The notes under the pieces were generated by a model, which did no database searches, was not told the DNA's origin, and saw nothing but the letters and a program-made list of their open reading frames with translations. A stretch of DNA of 64,000 bases from Martelella sp. HB161492 (GTDB lineage: Bacteria; Pseudomonadota; Alphaproteobacteria; Rhizobiales; Rhizobiaceae). This document shows positions 55,799 through 64,000 of the stretch, one piece after another (position 1 is the first letter of the stretch; each line of letters begins with the position of its first letter). The translations under genes and the position numbers were made by a program. Where the stretch lies: positions 145,725 through 209,724 of the forward strand of contig NZ_JAATVV010000011.1 of assembly GCF_013184775.1 (NCBI RefSeq). Direction: 5' to 3'.

Positions 55799-58450
55799 AT
55801 GAGTGGCATGAGTGACATCCGGTCGACCTTTCTCGACTATTTCAAGCGCAACGGGCATGAGGTCGTCTCCTCCAGTCCGCTAGTGCCGCATAATGACCCG
55901 ACCCTGATGTTCACCAATGCTGGCATGGTGCAGTTCAAGAATGTCTTCACCGGCCTGGAGCATCGCCCCTATTCGCGCGCCACGACAGCACAGAAATGCG
56001 TGCGTGCCGGCGGCAAGCACAACGACCTCGACAATGTCGGCTATACGGCGCGTCATCACACCTTCTTTGAAATGCTCGGCAACTTTTCGTTCGGCGACTA
56101 TTTCAAGGAGCAGGCGATCACGCATGCATGGGAGCTGATAACCAAGGACTTTGCCCTGCCCAAGGACAGGTTGTGGATCACCGTCTACCCCACGGACGAG
56201 GAAGCCTATAATCTCTGGAAGAAGATTTCCGGCATGCCTGACGAACGGATCGTCCGTCACGAGGACAATCTCTGGGCCATGGGGCCGGTCGGACCCTGCG
56301 GCTTCTGCTCGGAAATCTTTTATGATCAGGGGGAAAAGCTTTTCGGCGGACCGCCCGGATCGGCTGAAGAGGATGGCGACCGCTTTCTCGAATTCTGGAA
56401 CCTCGTCTTCATGCAGTTCGAGCAGATCGATGAGGAAACCCGCGTCGATCTGCCGAACCCGTCGATCGATACCGGCATGGGCCTGGAGCGCATGACCGCG
56501 ATCCTGCAAGGCGTCGGCAGCAATTACGAGATCGATCTTTTCAAGACACTGATCAATGCCTCCGTCGAGCTGACCGGCGTCAAGGCGGAGGGCGAGAAAC
56601 AGGCAAGCCATCGCGTTATCGCCGATCATCTGCGCTCTTCGGCATTTCTGATCGCCGATGGCGTGCTGCCTTCCAATGAAGGTCGCGGCTATGTGCTGCG
56701 CCGCATCATGCGCCGCGCCATGCGCCATGCCGAGCTTCTGGGTGCGCGCGAGCCGATCATCTATCGCCTGCTGCCGGTTCTGGTGCAGGAGATGGGCCGT
56801 GCCTATCCCGAACTGCAGCGCGCCGAAGCGCTGATCTCCGAAACGCTGAAGCTTGAGGAAACCCGTTTCCGCAAGACGCTGGAGCGTGGTCTGTCGCTGC
56901 TTGATGATGCCTCCGGCCATCTTGCCAAGGGCGACAGCCTCGATGGCGAAACCGCGTTCAAGCTTTATGACACCTATGGCTTCCCGCTGGACCTGACCCA
57001 GGATGCCCTGCGCAATCGTGGCATCGGCGTCGATCTCTCCGGCTTCAACGATGCCATGCAGCGCCAGAAGGCCGAAGCGCGCGCCCATTGGGCAGGTTCC
57101 GGCGACAAGGCAACCGAGCAGATCTGGTTCGAACTGCGTGAGAAATTCGGCGCAACCGAGTTCCTCGGCTATGACACCGAAAAGGCTGAAGGCGTCGTTC
57201 TGGCCCTGGTGAAGGATGGTGCTTCTGTCGATAAAGCGGCAGCCGGCGATGAGATTGCCGTGATCGTCAATCAGACGCCTTTTTACGGCGAATCCGGTGG
57301 CCAGATGGGCGATACCGGCCTGATCAGCTTTGACGGCGGTCGCCTGATCGTCACCGACACGCAGAAGAAGAATGATGGCCTGTTCATCCACTTTGGCCAC
57401 GTCGAGACGGGCGAGATTGCGGTTGATGCGCCGGTGGTTCTTGACGTTGACCACAAGCGCCGCGCTCGGCTCAGAGCCAATCATTCGGCAACGCACCTGA
57501 TCCACGAAGCGCTGCGCGAAATCGTCGGCACCCACGTGGCCCAGAAGGGCTCGCTTGTCGCGCCCGAGCGACTGCGTTTCGACGTTTCGCACCCCAAGCC
57601 GATGACGGCTGAGGAGCTCGAACGCGTCGAAGACATGGCCAACGAGATCGTCCTGCAGAACGCTCCGGTGACCACGCGCCTGCTCGGTGTCGATGAAGCG
57701 ATCGCCGAAGGGGCCATGGCCCTGTTCGGCGAAAAATATGGCGATGAGGTTCGTGTCGTGTCCATGGGTATTGCGACCGAAGGCGAGAAGGCCGGCAAAA
57801 CCTATTCACTGGAGTTGTGCGGCGGCACCCATGTGCGCGCCACCGGTGAAATCGGCCTGATCAGGATTGTCGGTGAAAGCGCTGTTGGCGCCGGCGTTCG
57901 GCGTATCGAAGCGCTGACCGGGGTCGATGCCCGCCATTACCTCAATGATCAGGACGTGAAGATGAAGTCACTCGCAGCCGCTCTGAAGGTCGGCCCGGAT
58001 GAGGTGGCGCATCGTGTCGAAAGCCTGGTCGACGAACGCAAGAAGCTCGAGCGCGAACTGGCTGACGCCCGCAAGAAGCTTGCCCTTGGCGGCGGCAGCG
58101 GCTCAGCCGAAGGACCGGAGATGATCGGCTCGATCAAGCTGATCGCCAAGGTGCTGAGCGGTGTATCGGCCCGTGACCTCAAGGGGCTGGCCGATGACGC
58201 AAAGAAGGATCAGACCGATATCGTTGTCGTCTTCATCGCGGTTGACGAAGACGGCAAGGCGAGCATCGTTGTGTCGCTGAGCGCCGATCTGACAGGGCGT
58301 TATTCTGCCGTTGATCTGGTCCGGCTTGCCGCAGGCGAAGTCGGTGGCAAGGGCGGCGGCGGCCGGCCCGACATGGCGCAGGCGGGCGGCCCGGATGGCG
58401 ACAAGGCAGAGGCTGCGCTCTCGGCCATTCGCGCAGCGCTGAAGGGCTGA
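55799..58450 (+). CDS. alaS: Alanyl-tRNA synthetase
   Basis: An 883-residue class II synthetase that charges tRNA-Ala. The aminoacylation domain is at the N-terminus ([35 protein letters not shown]). The editing domain has the zinc-site His-x3-His in HSATHLIHE near residue 562 and [13 protein letters not shown] near 674. The C-Ala domain ends in [11 protein letters not shown]. Start M-S-G-M-S-D matches the family. The usual rhizobial neighbour of recA. Confidence 0.96.
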   Translation: MSGMSDIRSTFLDYFKRNGHEVVSSSPLVPHNDPTLMFTNAGMVQFKNVFTGLEHRPYSRATTAQKCVRAGGKHNDLDNVGYTARHHTFFEMLGNFSFGDYFKEQAITHAWELITKDFALPKDRLWITVYPTDEEAYNLWKKISGMPDERIVRHEDNLWAMGPVGPCGFCSEIFYDQGEKLFGGPPGSAEEDGDRFLEFWNLVFMQFEQIDEETRVDLPNPSIDTGMGLERMTAILQGVGSNYEIDLFKTLINASVELTGVKAEGEKQASHRVIADHLRSSAFLIADGVLPSNEGRGYVLRRIMRRAMRHAELLGAREPIIYRLLPVLVQEMGRAYPELQRAEALISETLKLEETRFRKTLERGLSLLDDASGHLAKGDSLDGETAFKLYDTYGFPLDLTQDALRNRGIGVDLSGFNDAMQRQKAEARAHWAGSGDKATEQIWFELREKFGATEFLGYDTEKAEGVVLALVKDGASVDKAAAGDEIAVIVNQTPFYGESGGQMGDTGLISFDGGRLIVTDTQKKNDGLFIHFGHVETGEIAVDAPVVLDVDHKRRARLRANHSATHLIHEALREIVGTHVAQKGSLVAPERLRFDVSHPKPMTAEELERVEDMANEIVLQNAPVTTRLLGVDEAIAEGAMALFGEKYGDEVRVVSMGIATEGEKAGKTYSLELCGGTHVRATGEIGLIRIVGESAVGAGVRRIEALTGVDARHYLNDQDVKMKSLAAALKVGPDEVAHRVESLVDERKKLERELADARKKLALGGGSGSAEGPEMIGSIKLIAKVLSGVSARDLKGLADDAKKDQTDIVVVFIAVDEDGKASIVVSLSADLTGRYSAVDLVRLAAGEVGGKGGGGRPDMAQAGGPDGDKAEAALSAIRAALKG

Positions 58451-58460
58451 GCGCCTTGCC

Positions 58461-58503
58461 ATAGAGCGCCATGCGTCCTTTCGGGCGCAGCAGGACGCTC
58501 TAT
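58461..58503 (+). terminator. Hairpin after alaS
   Basis: ATAGAGCG (58461-58468) and CGCTCTAT (58496-58503) enclose an inner GC-rich stem. It abuts the dispersed repeat and may be part of it. Confidence 0.5.
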
Positions 58504-58562
58504 CTTATTGAATCTACGCATCGGCTCGAAAATCGATTCCGATTTTCGAGCCGATGCGCTAG
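58495..58562 (+). repeat. Dispersed intergenic palindromic repeat, copy 2
   Basis: Contains a perfect 19-base inverted repeat, CGCATCGGCTCGAAAATCG (58517-58535) with its complement at 58540-58558 around ATTC, then GCTAG. The outer blocks match copy 1 at 42360-42433. Copy 2 is the better preserved; copy 1 has a decayed left arm. Confidence 0.78.
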
Positions 58563-58610
58563 CCGGAATGACAGGCGCTGCGATCACCATCGCAGCGCCT
58601 CTTTCATGCC

Positions 58611-59624
58611 TCAGGCGCGCGCTTCGGCAGACAGGACCGCATCAAATGCGGCTGCGATCACGGCGCTGGTTGCGCCCGGCCGCGTTGCGTCGACCGAGAG
58701 GATCTGGCGGAAACGGCGGGCACCGTCCCGACCGGAAAACAGCCCGATCATGTGGCGGGTCACCTGCCCCAGCTTGCCGCCTGCCGCCAGATGCCCGTCG
58801 GCATAGCGCATCATGCGATCACACAGGATCATGTCATCCAGGGGCTCGCGGTGATCGTCAAACAATGCGGCATCGACCGCTCGCAACACAGCCGGCGTCT
58901 GGTAGGCCGCCCTTCCCAGCATCACGCCATCCACGTGCAGAAGATGCTGTTTTGCGATTTCGATATCGGCAATTCCGCCATTGATGCCGATAAAGAGGTT
59001 CGGGTAGCGCGCTTTCATCGCGTAGACGAGCGGATAATCGAGCGGCGGAATGGTACGATTTTCCTTCGGGCTCAGCCCCTTCAGCCAGGCCATGCGCGCA
59101 TGTACCCAAAGCGCATCCGCTCCGGCGCCGACCATTCGGTCGACAAAGTCCGGAAGCACCTTTTCAGGCTGCTGATCATCAACACCTATGCGGCATTTCA
59201 CCGTGACGGGAATTTTGACGGCCTGCTTCATCGCAGCAACGGCCGCCTCGACCACCGCCGGGGTCAGCATCAGACAGGCACCGAATGATCCCGACTGCAC
59301 CCGGTCCGAAGGACAGCCGACATTCAGATTGATTTCGTCATAACCGAATGCCTCACCGATCAGGGCAGCTTCTGCAAGTTTTACCGGATCTGATCCGCCC
59401 AGTTGCAGGACAACCGGGTGCTCAACCGGGTCAAAACCAAGAAGCTGCTCCCGTCGCCCATGCAGGATGGCATCGGCAACAATCATCTCGGTATAGACCT
59501 GACCACGGCGCATCAACTGCCGATGGAAGAAACGGCAATGACGATCCGTCCAATCGATCATGGGTGCGACCGCGAAGCGCCTGCTCTCTGAAAGATTGAA
59601 TTTATTATCTTTTTTGTCGTTCAT
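58611..59624 (-). CDS. dusA: tRNA-dihydrouridine(20/20a) synthase DusA
   Basis: A 337-residue FMN enzyme that reduces uridine 20 of tRNA. From residue 15 it is standard DusA: RRFAVAPMIDWTDRHCRFFH, catalytic Cys104 in NVGCPSDRVQSG, and HARMAWLKGLSPKENRTIPP with phosphate-binding GGI/MLGRAAYQTP. The first 14 residues (M-N-D-K-K-D-N-K-F-N-L-S-E-S) are coded by AT-rich codons unlike the rest and probably come from the adjacent phage element. ATG 59624 is chosen over 59630 because GGA stands at the right distance. Dus A is a known phage integration target; an integrase gene lies divergently 100 bases away. Confidence 0.93.
   Translation of the reverse strand: MNDKKDNKFNLSESRRFAVAPMIDWTDRHCRFFHRQLMRRGQVYTEMIVADAILHGRREQLLGFDPVEHPVVLQLGGSDPVKLAEAALIGEAFGYDEINLNVGCPSDRVQSGSFGACLMLTPAVVEAAVAAMKQAVKIPVTVKCRIGVDDQQPEKVLPDFVDRMVGAGADALWVHARMAWLKGLSPKENRTIPPLDYPLVYAMKARYPNLFIGINGGIADIEIAKQHLLHVDGVMLGRAAYQTPAVLRAVDAALFDDHREPLDDMILCDRMMRYADGHLAAGGKLGQVTRHMIGLFSGRDGARRFRQILSVDATRPGATSAVIAAAFDAVLSAEARA
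59540..59585. other. Probable attachment site of the phage element in the dusA 5' end
   Basis: The region coding for RRFAVAPMIDWTDRH in dusA is where dusA-type integrases recombine; base composition changes at about 59580, from GC-rich dusA to AT-rich element DNA. The matching copy should lie outside the window, so the core cannot be delimited. Confidence 0.45.
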
Positions 59625-59727
59625 GCCCATTCCAAGCTAGGATTTTATGCCTATTTTAGGCCTTTTCGCACCATTTCCAAAATGCTATTGCTACATTGTA
59701 GCATCTGAAGGAAAACGTGTAGCAACC

Positions 59728-60849
59728 ATGGGAACCATAACCGCGCGAAAAAGGCGCAAAAGCGGCGTCATTTCATATACTGCTCAGATCCGCATAAATC
59801 GGAAGGGTGTAACAGTCCATAGCGAGAGCCAGACATTTGAACGCAAGCGTCTCGCTGAAGCCTGGATGAAAAAGCGCGAAACCGAGCTTGCGCGACCGGG
59901 CGCCCTTGAGCGCGTGAAGCATGGCGGCATCACGCTTGCCCATGCGATTGATCGTTATGTCGATGAAAATGCGGCGCCCATCGGGCGCACGAAAGCTCAG
60001 GTTCTGCGGGCCATCAAATCCTATGACATAGCCGACATGCCATGCGCCGAGATCACCAGCGCCAGCATCATAACACTCGCACGCGAACTCTCGCTCGACA
60101 AACAGCCGCAAACGGTCGCGAATTATCTGTCGCACCTTGCCTCGATCTTCTCTATCGCCCGTCCGGCATGGGGATATCCACTTGACAGAACGGCGATGGA
60201 GGACGGTTTCAGAGTTGCAAAACGCCTTGGCCTGACAGCGCGCAGCCGACAGCGCGACCGGCGCCCCTCGCTGCCGGAACTGGAACTGCTGCTCGCCCAT
60301 TTCGAACAGAGAAAGCAGCAGCTGTCTCAGTCCATGCCTATGGCAGACATCCTTCTTTTCGGCCTTTTCTCAACCAGACGACAGGAGGAGATTACGCGGA
60401 TCGCATGGCAGGATCTCGATGAAGCACACAGCAGGATTCTCGTCCGCGACATGAAAAACCCAGGCCAAAAGATCGGCAATCACACATGGTGCGACCTGCC
60501 TCCGGAGGCGTTGGCCATCATTCAGCGTATGCCGCGAGATCAAGCCGAAATCTTCCCTTACGCTGCAGAAAGTATTAGTGCCAATTTCACGCGGGCGTGT
60601 CGATTTCTCGACATAAAGGACCTTCACTTTCACGACCTCCGCCATGAAGGGATCAGCCGGCTTTTCGAAATCGGTTATAACATCCCGCATGCGGCCGCAG
60701 TATCCGGCCATCGCTCATGGATTTCGCTCAAGCGGTATTCCCACATCATGCAGGTGGGAGACAAATATGCGGGGTGGAAATGGTCACCAGGCGGCCCGTC
60801 ATCCGTCACTTCAGTGCCGGAGCCTCTTCATGAGCCAGGCGGACAGTGA
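59728..60849 (+). CDS. Tyrosine site-specific integrase (dusA type)
   Basis: A 373-residue phage integrase. The N-terminal arm-binding part includes ARKRRKSGVISYTAQIRINR; core-binding helices lie about 65-170; the catalytic domain has Arg217 (LFSTRRQEEI), His302-x-x-Arg305 (HDLRHEGIS), His328 (SGHRS) and the nucleophile Tyr337 (LKRYSHI). All residues needed for catalysis are present, so the protein may be active. The ATG at 59728 has a weak ribosome site; upstream in-frame codons are not family-like. It is divergent from dusA, the usual position for integrases that use this site. Confidence 0.93.
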   Translation: MGTITARKRRKSGVISYTAQIRINRKGVTVHSESQTFERKRLAEAWMKKRETELARPGALERVKHGGITLAHAIDRYVDENAAPIGRTKAQVLRAIKSYDIADMPCAEITSASIITLARELSLDKQPQTVANYLSHLASIFSIARPAWGYPLDRTAMEDGFRVAKRLGLTARSRQRDRRPSLPELELLLAHFEQRKQQLSQSMPMADILLFGLFSTRRQEEITRIAWQDLDEAHSRILVRDMKNPGQKIGNHTWCDLPPEALAIIQRMPRDQAEIFPYAAESISANFTRACRFLDIKDLHFHDLRHEGISRLFEIGYNIPHAAAVSGHRSWISLKRYSHIMQVGDKYAGWKWSPGGPSSVTSVPEPLHEPGGQ

Positions 60850-60861
60850 CGTGCTCCCCTG

Positions 60862-60900
60862 AAAAGCCCGCCAAGCGTTTCCGCCGGCGGGCTTTTCATT
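60862..60900 (+). terminator. Terminator after the integrase gene
   Basis: AAAAGCCCGCC (60862-60872) and GGCGGGCTTTT (60886-60896) with a 13-base loop, followed by CATTTC. Confidence 0.88.
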
Positions 60901-60965
60901 TCAGTTCTTCAGATATTGCAGCCGAGCATAGTCCGCAGCATTCCGATGACGTTGGGAAAATGTCA

Positions 60966-61409
60966 TCAACCTTTCTGCATATTCGCAATGATGTTCTCGA
61001 CAAACTCTTGCTTTGCCATGAGAGAGAGAAGGTCATCACCGAATTGATATGGTGGCATGAAGCTTGTCACATAGGTCGTTCTCCCAGAGAGGTTGACCAT
61101 GATCACATGCTCGACCACGCTGCCGATACGCACATACCCAATAAAGGTATTTGCGGGATTTTCTGGCATTTCGAACTTCTTGTTGGTCGATCCGTAATTT
61201 TTAAAGAACCGTCGAATTCCTGCATGGCTAACGAAAGGCAGAGCAACAGTTCCATCTGTCTCGCGAGCATTTATTGCCGCAGCCGCCACCTTCTGCGCTT
61301 CATTGGAATTGATCCACATTTTCGCGAAGATAAGCGCGATGAGAGATAGTCCATAGGTTGGTATCGCCAAAATGAGAGCGACGACGAACAAAATTCCGAA
61401 TAGCGACAT
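60966..61409 (-). CDS. Hypothetical membrane-anchored protein of the element
   Basis: A 147-residue protein. One strong N-terminal membrane helix (LFGILFVVALILAIPTYGLS) is followed by a soluble domain with FKNYGSTNKKFEMPENPANT and TSFMPPYQFGDDLLSLMAKQ. I recognise no family. Codon use is AT-richer than in chromosomal neighbours. GAAGGTAG precedes the ATG. It lies just inside the element next to the integrase, a place where phage accessory (moron) genes are common. Confidence 0.7.
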   Translation of the reverse strand: MSLFGILFVVALILAIPTYGLSLIALIFAKMWINSNEAQKVAAAAINARETDGTVALPFVSHAGIRRFFKNYGSTNKKFEMPENPANTFIGYVRIGSVVEHVIMVNLSGRTTYVTSFMPPYQFGDDLLSLMAKQEFVENIIANMQKG

Positions 61410-61570
61410 TTTCTACCTTCACGCCGAAATCAATATTCATTCTCGATACGTGACATTCAAGAATACATCAATCAGAATGAAATATATCGAAAATGACTAA
61501 AACATAGGCGCTACCATTCGCTTCACACTGAATCCTATGGCAGGGTAGCTATTATTTCCTTCACGAAGTC
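61410..61570. other. AT-rich spacer, no gene seen
   Basis: About 160 bases rich in A/T between the hypothetical membrane protein and the lysis cassette. It probably holds the promoter of the former (minus strand). No long inverted repeat noticed. Confidence 0.4.
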
Positions 61571-61696
61571 TCACCAGCCATAGGCCATGGCAAGCACGAA
61601 AACTCCGAACATGAGCGCGATTAACGCTGGACGCGTCTCACGCCATTGCGCAGACCACGCGCGCCTCACGCATTGCTTGTCAATTCGTTTCGTCAT
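61571..61696 (-). CDS. 41-codon single-helix membrane protein
   Basis: A 41-residue protein (begins M-T-K-R-I-D-K-Q-C-V-R-R) with a basic N-terminus and a membrane helix at the end (RPALIALMFGVFVLAMAYGW). GCGAGGTGGAG is a strong ribosome site right before the ATG. The ORF starts inside the last codons of the holin-like gene (17-base overlap), a sign of coupled phage genes. Unknown family; a helper of lysis such as a small holin or spanin part is possible. Confidence 0.6.
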   Translation of the reverse strand: MTKRIDKQCVRRAWSAQWRETRPALIALMFGVFVLAMAYGW

Positions 61697-62006
61697 GCTC
61701 CACCTCGCGAAGGCGAAAGTGCCAGACCTTAACAATGAACTCTACGATGGTCATACCGCCGACGCCCATAACGAAGCCACCGACGGAGGCCGAAGGTTCC
61801 AACGGTACATTGGCAAGCCCACCAGCCCATTGAAATAATGGAACCCCAACCGGGCCAAGGAAATACGCCGTGACGCCGCCGACAAAGATGCGGCGGATCG
61901 TCGGTAGAAAGCCGCGCCACTCCATAGCAGCCGCTGCCGATGCCCCAAAAAGACCTGCCAGCGCAACATTGCTCTTCTCACTGGCAAGCAAGTCCAGAAT
62001 GTTCAT
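61680..62006 (-). CDS. Holin-like small membrane protein
   Basis: A 108-residue protein with two or three hydrophobic segments (VALAGLFGASAAAAMEW; VGGVTAYFLGPVGVPLFQWA; VGGFVMGVGGMTIVEFIVKV) and a charged tail (RLREVEHDETN). Size, charge and place after the endolysin are as expected for a phage holin that releases the lysin across the inner membrane. GAGACGAA precedes the ATG. Confidence 0.68.
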   Translation of the reverse strand: MNILDLLASEKSNVALAGLFGASAAAAMEWRGFLPTIRRIFVGGVTAYFLGPVGVPLFQWAGGLANVPLEPSASVGGFVMGVGGMTIVEFIVKVWHFRLREVEHDETN

Positions 62007-62037
62007 TTCGTCTCTGCCCCACTCTCTTGATGCCCCG

Positions 62038-62460
62038 CTATTTCAGGATTGCCCGCAGCCCGGCAACGCCGGAGCCGATGTAGAAGACCCACTGGATCAT
62101 GTTGCCGGCCCACTGATCGAGCGGCGCCGGGAAAGCGGCGATCGTCCAGGCCTGCGCATAGACGCAGTCAGGACACCACAGCATGTTGTAGAGGCAGATC
62201 GCCGCCCACCAGATGGCAAGCGGCACCAGGAAGAGCGCGGCGAAGATCCAGAACCACGGGACCGCGAGTTTTTTCGCGTTGAGATCGGCAAGGATCCGGG
62301 TTTCTTCGATGACCTGTTTGAGATACTCGGCCGTCAGATCGGCTTCGATCTTCTTCTGATCGGTCGCAGCAGCAGCGCGGCTTTCCATGAGCGCCACCGC
62401 CTTGTCGAGGATACCGCCGGCGCCGATCTTCACCAGAAGCGTGAGGAGTGCTGCAATCAT
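62038..62460 (-). CDS. Phage membrane protein beside the endolysin
   Basis: A 140-residue protein: amphipathic N-terminus (MIAALLTLLVKIGAGGILDK), a charged coiled region (about 25-60), then two membrane segments (AVPWFWIFAALFLVPLAIWW; GNMIQWVFYIGSGVAGLRAI). Its ATG overlaps the endolysin stop (ATGA). This type often accompanies endolysin genes in prophages of Rhizobiales and may be a holin or holin partner. Confidence 0.65.
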   Translation of the reverse strand: MIAALLTLLVKIGAGGILDKAVALMESRAAAATDQKKIEADLTAEYLKQVIEETRILADLNAKKLAVPWFWIFAALFLVPLAIWWAAICLYNMLWCPDCVYAQAWTIAAFPAPLDQWAGNMIQWVFYIGSGVAGLRAILK

Positions 62461-63407
62461 ACCTCAACCTCATGGCCGGTGACGGTGTTGATGCGGCGGG
62501 CGAGAATGTCGCGGTATTTCCATGCGAACCAGAGGATGGCAACCCCGGCGACACCGGCGGCAATCCAGCCCCATGGCAGGCCTGCCGTCCAGGCGGCGGC
62601 ACTGGCAGCGGCGGCAGAGGCGCCGGACTTGGCAGCAGCATCTTTCAAGGCCTTTGCATCACGGCGCAGCTGGGCAAGTGTGGCCGGGCCGATGATGCCG
62701 TCATTGACGAGATGCGGGTGCGCCATCTGATAGGCGAGCACGGCAGCCTTGGTCTTTTGTCCGAACCAGCCATCGATCGCACCCGGATCAAAGCCCCGCG
62801 CCGTCAGCAGTTCCTGCGCTTCCTTCACCACCGGGTCAGCGGTGACAGCGGGCTTTGCCGTTGCCTGACGGGACACGCCCTCAGGCGCCGGGGCCACGGT
62901 GTCGACACCGGTGTAAATGCCCTTTTCGAACAGAAGCGCCTCTTCCCTGCGCCTTCGCACCAGACCGGGCAGCTGCTTTCCGCCGGCGGTGTTGTAGTGG
63001 CTGCCGAGATAGTCGGCAGCTTCTTTCAGCTTGCCAGCCCGCCAGAGCTTGCCGAACTGCCATTTGGAGACGACCCGGCCGCCGAGGTTATAAGCGGCCG
63101 AGGTCGCGGCATCCATCTGGGCTTGCGTGCGATCATCCGGCGAGTTGGCGACGACTTCCTTGCCATAGCCGGTGTTCAGAACGACCTGCAGGATCCGGTC
63201 GCAGTCTTCCGTCGTGATCTTTGTCTTGCCGGGAACGAGTTTGGTGATCCCGATCTTTTGAAGCTCGGCCTTGCAGTAGGACGAGGCCATGGTGAAGCCC
63301 GGCCCGATGGTCGGCACGCCGACGGGATCGAGATAGGCGGTCGTCGGGCAGCCTTCATGCAGGCGCACAAAGGCAGCGCCCCGGCTGGAAACCGTGGTCA
63401 CAGTCAT
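62457..63407 (-). CDS. Phage endolysin, GH24 lysozyme with peptidoglycan-binding domain and membrane tail
   Basis: A 316-residue muralytic enzyme. Residues 1-160 are a T4-type lysozyme: Glu18 (RLHEGC), Asp27 (AYLDPVG) and Thr33 (VPTIGPG) form the catalytic set. Residues about 195-250 are a peptidoglycan-binding domain (PG_binding_1; GFDPGAIDGWFGQKTKAAVL). It ends in an Ala-rich linker and one membrane helix (WGWIAAGVAGVAILWFAWKY) followed by basic residues. A C-terminal anchor is unusual for a simple soluble endolysin. The start at 63407 follows GAGGACC, better than the TTG at 63422. Confidence 0.9.
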   Translation of the reverse strand: MTVTTVSSRGAAFVRLHEGCPTTAYLDPVGVPTIGPGFTMASSYCKAELQKIGITKLVPGKTKITTEDCDRILQVVLNTGYGKEVVANSPDDRTQAQMDAATSAAYNLGGRVVSKWQFGKLWRAGKLKEAADYLGSHYNTAGGKQLPGLVRRRREEALLFEKGIYTGVDTVAPAPEGVSRQATAKPAVTADPVVKEAQELLTARGFDPGAIDGWFGQKTKAAVLAYQMAHPHLVNDGIIGPATLAQLRRDAKALKDAAAKSGASAAAASAAAWTAGLPWGWIAAGVAGVAILWFAWKYRDILARRINTVTGHEVEV

Positions 63408-63531
63408 TTTGATGGTCCTCAAGGAGTAGTAAAATGGTCAGGAAAAGACCGGCATGGTCTGTTCGTGTTCCGTTGCCGGATTGGTCACGTTTACATGCGC
63501 CAGATCAGAGATAAGAACGCATGTTCTCGCC

Positions 63532-63879
63532 TCAGGCGAAGCGCTCGGCCGGGGTTTGCGGTGCAATATCGAAACCGGCAAGGCCTGCCGGCACATCACC
63601 GTCAAAGCGCATATTGATGTGATAGCCAGCCACGGCCGCCATCTCTGGCCGGCTATTATCTTCGCCAGTTTCCGCATTGACGTCTGTGATGGTGTTGCCT
63701 GTCGGCTCGTACACTGTGCCCGATCCCTGGCCGCAGACATGCAGCACAAAGTCGCTGCCATCAGAAAGCACGCCCATGGTCGGAAGCTTTTCGCTTTCGG
63801 CATCCGGGGCGATACCTTCGCCAGCGAGAGCAGCGAGCGCGGTTGTCTCATCAGTGAATTTCAGGAAAACATCGTTCAT
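63532..63879 (-). CDS. Hypothetical phage protein (115 aa)
   Basis: A 115-residue acidic protein (begins M-N-D-V-F-L-K-F-T-D). No signal or membrane helix, no known motif. The ATG overlaps the stop of the gene upstream (ATGA), and the endolysin follows after about 125 bases, so it belongs to the late gene run. A virion or tail-associated role is plausible but not shown. Confidence 0.68.
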   Translation of the reverse strand: MNDVFLKFTDETTALAALAGEGIAPDAESEKLPTMGVLSDGSDFVLHVCGQGSGTVYEPTGNTITDVNAETGEDNSRPEMAAVAGYHINMRFDGDVPAGLAGFDIAPQTPAERFA

Positions 63880-64000
63880 GAGATTGCACTCAAAGCTTGG
63901 AGCGCCACGTCGGTCGCGGCCCCATCGTAGACAGAGAATTCATTGCGGAGCAGGTTGATGCTATTGGATCCGCCTAGTTGCGCCCCAATACGGCCCGTAG
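63876..64000 (-). CDS. Partial phage gene, C-terminal 40 residues
   Basis: Minus-strand frame open to the window edge, ending ...NEFSVYDGAATDVALQALSA-I-S before TGA. It overlaps the next start (ATGA). Only 41 codons are inside the window, so no family can be given; the position is that of a late phage structural gene. Confidence 0.55.
   Translation of the reverse strand, partial: TGRIGAQLGGSNSINLLRNEFSVYDGAATDVALQALSAIS

Larger units (their letters stand above)
59580..64000. mobile_element. Start of a prophage or phage-derived island at dusA
   Basis: From dusA onwards the DNA carries an integrase and then only small genes with phage lysis features up to the window edge. It is lower in GC from about 59590 to 61560. 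The far end and structural genes are not seen, so it may be a full prophage, a remnant or an island. Confidence 0.8.

Noticed and set aside
55880..57592. Minus-strand 570-codon frame opposite alaS.
   Set aside because: Shadow of alaS; its sequence has no recognisable domain.
63438..63851. 137-codon frame overlapping the 115-residue phage protein.
   Set aside because: The 115-residue frame has the ATGA junction with the upstream gene and normal composition; this one is Arg/Ser/Cys-rich and has no such junction.
1..64000. tRNA or rRNA genes, in particular a tRNA as the phage insertion site.
   Set aside because: I saw no cloverleaf with the GGTTCGAATCC-type T-loop next to the integrase; the element lies at dusA instead. 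A tRNAscan run would settle this.

Overview
The window looks like a chromosomal segment of a GC-rich alphaproteobacterium of the Rhizobiales, probably Rhizobiaceae-like. The reasons are the housekeeping genes icd, recA and alaS close together, a eukaryote-type NADP isocitrate dehydrogenase, an upstream recA motif of the rhizobial TTG-N11-CAA type, and the many sugar ABC transporters. The species cannot be fixed from the sequence alone.

Layout. 1-791: end of a DMT permease. 873-14870 (-): one giant autotransporter gene of about 4665 codons, built of roughly 55 copies of a glycine-rich repeat. 15452-18570: a small TPR protein, a short MetE-like protein behind a cobalamin riboswitch, and a LysR regulator. 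18848-21002: an MFS exporter and a Tat-exported beta-carbonic anhydrase. 21067-31277: a galactoside or uronide uptake locus, with two GH4 glycosidases flanking a peptide-type ABC transporter and a divergent AraC regulator. 31360-38594: a second sugar locus with an unusual ArsR-type regulator, a GH51 arabinofuranosidase, a coupled 41-codon leader ORF and a CUT1 ABC transporter. 38777-40419: acuR-acuI with a TAGACC-N4-GGTCTA operator. 40623-43856: poxB and a threonine/serine exporter, convergent. 44247-48150: pstSCAB behind two Pho-box-like repeats. 48402-51158: a degenerate Fic-like protein and the pseudouridine catabolic pair psuG and HTH-psuK. 51443-59624: icd, a GST, an AraC/GyrI regulator, recA, alaS and dusA.

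From the 5' end of dusA to the window edge (about 59580-64000) lies the start of a prophage or phage-derived island. It has a tyrosine integrase next to dusA, a small membrane protein, and a lysis cassette on the minus strand (GH24 endolysin with a membrane tail, two holin-like proteins and a 41-codon membrane ORF). The first codons of dusA are AT-rich and appear to be supplied by the element.

Much of the window is about eating plant-type carbohydrate. Galactosides or galacturonides would enter through the peptide-type transporter and be cut by the GH4 enzymes. Arabino-oligosaccharides would enter through the CUT1 transporter and be cut by the GH51 enzyme. Phosphate uptake, acrylyl-CoA detoxification, pyruvate oxidation and pseudouridine salvage are separate small modules, each with a recognisable regulatory site. 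The most striking items are the giant repeat autotransporter, the HTH-kinase fusion with a long inverted repeat in its own promoter, the riboswitch-controlled MetE-like gene, the coupled leader ORF, and the phage insertion that rewrote the start of dusA.
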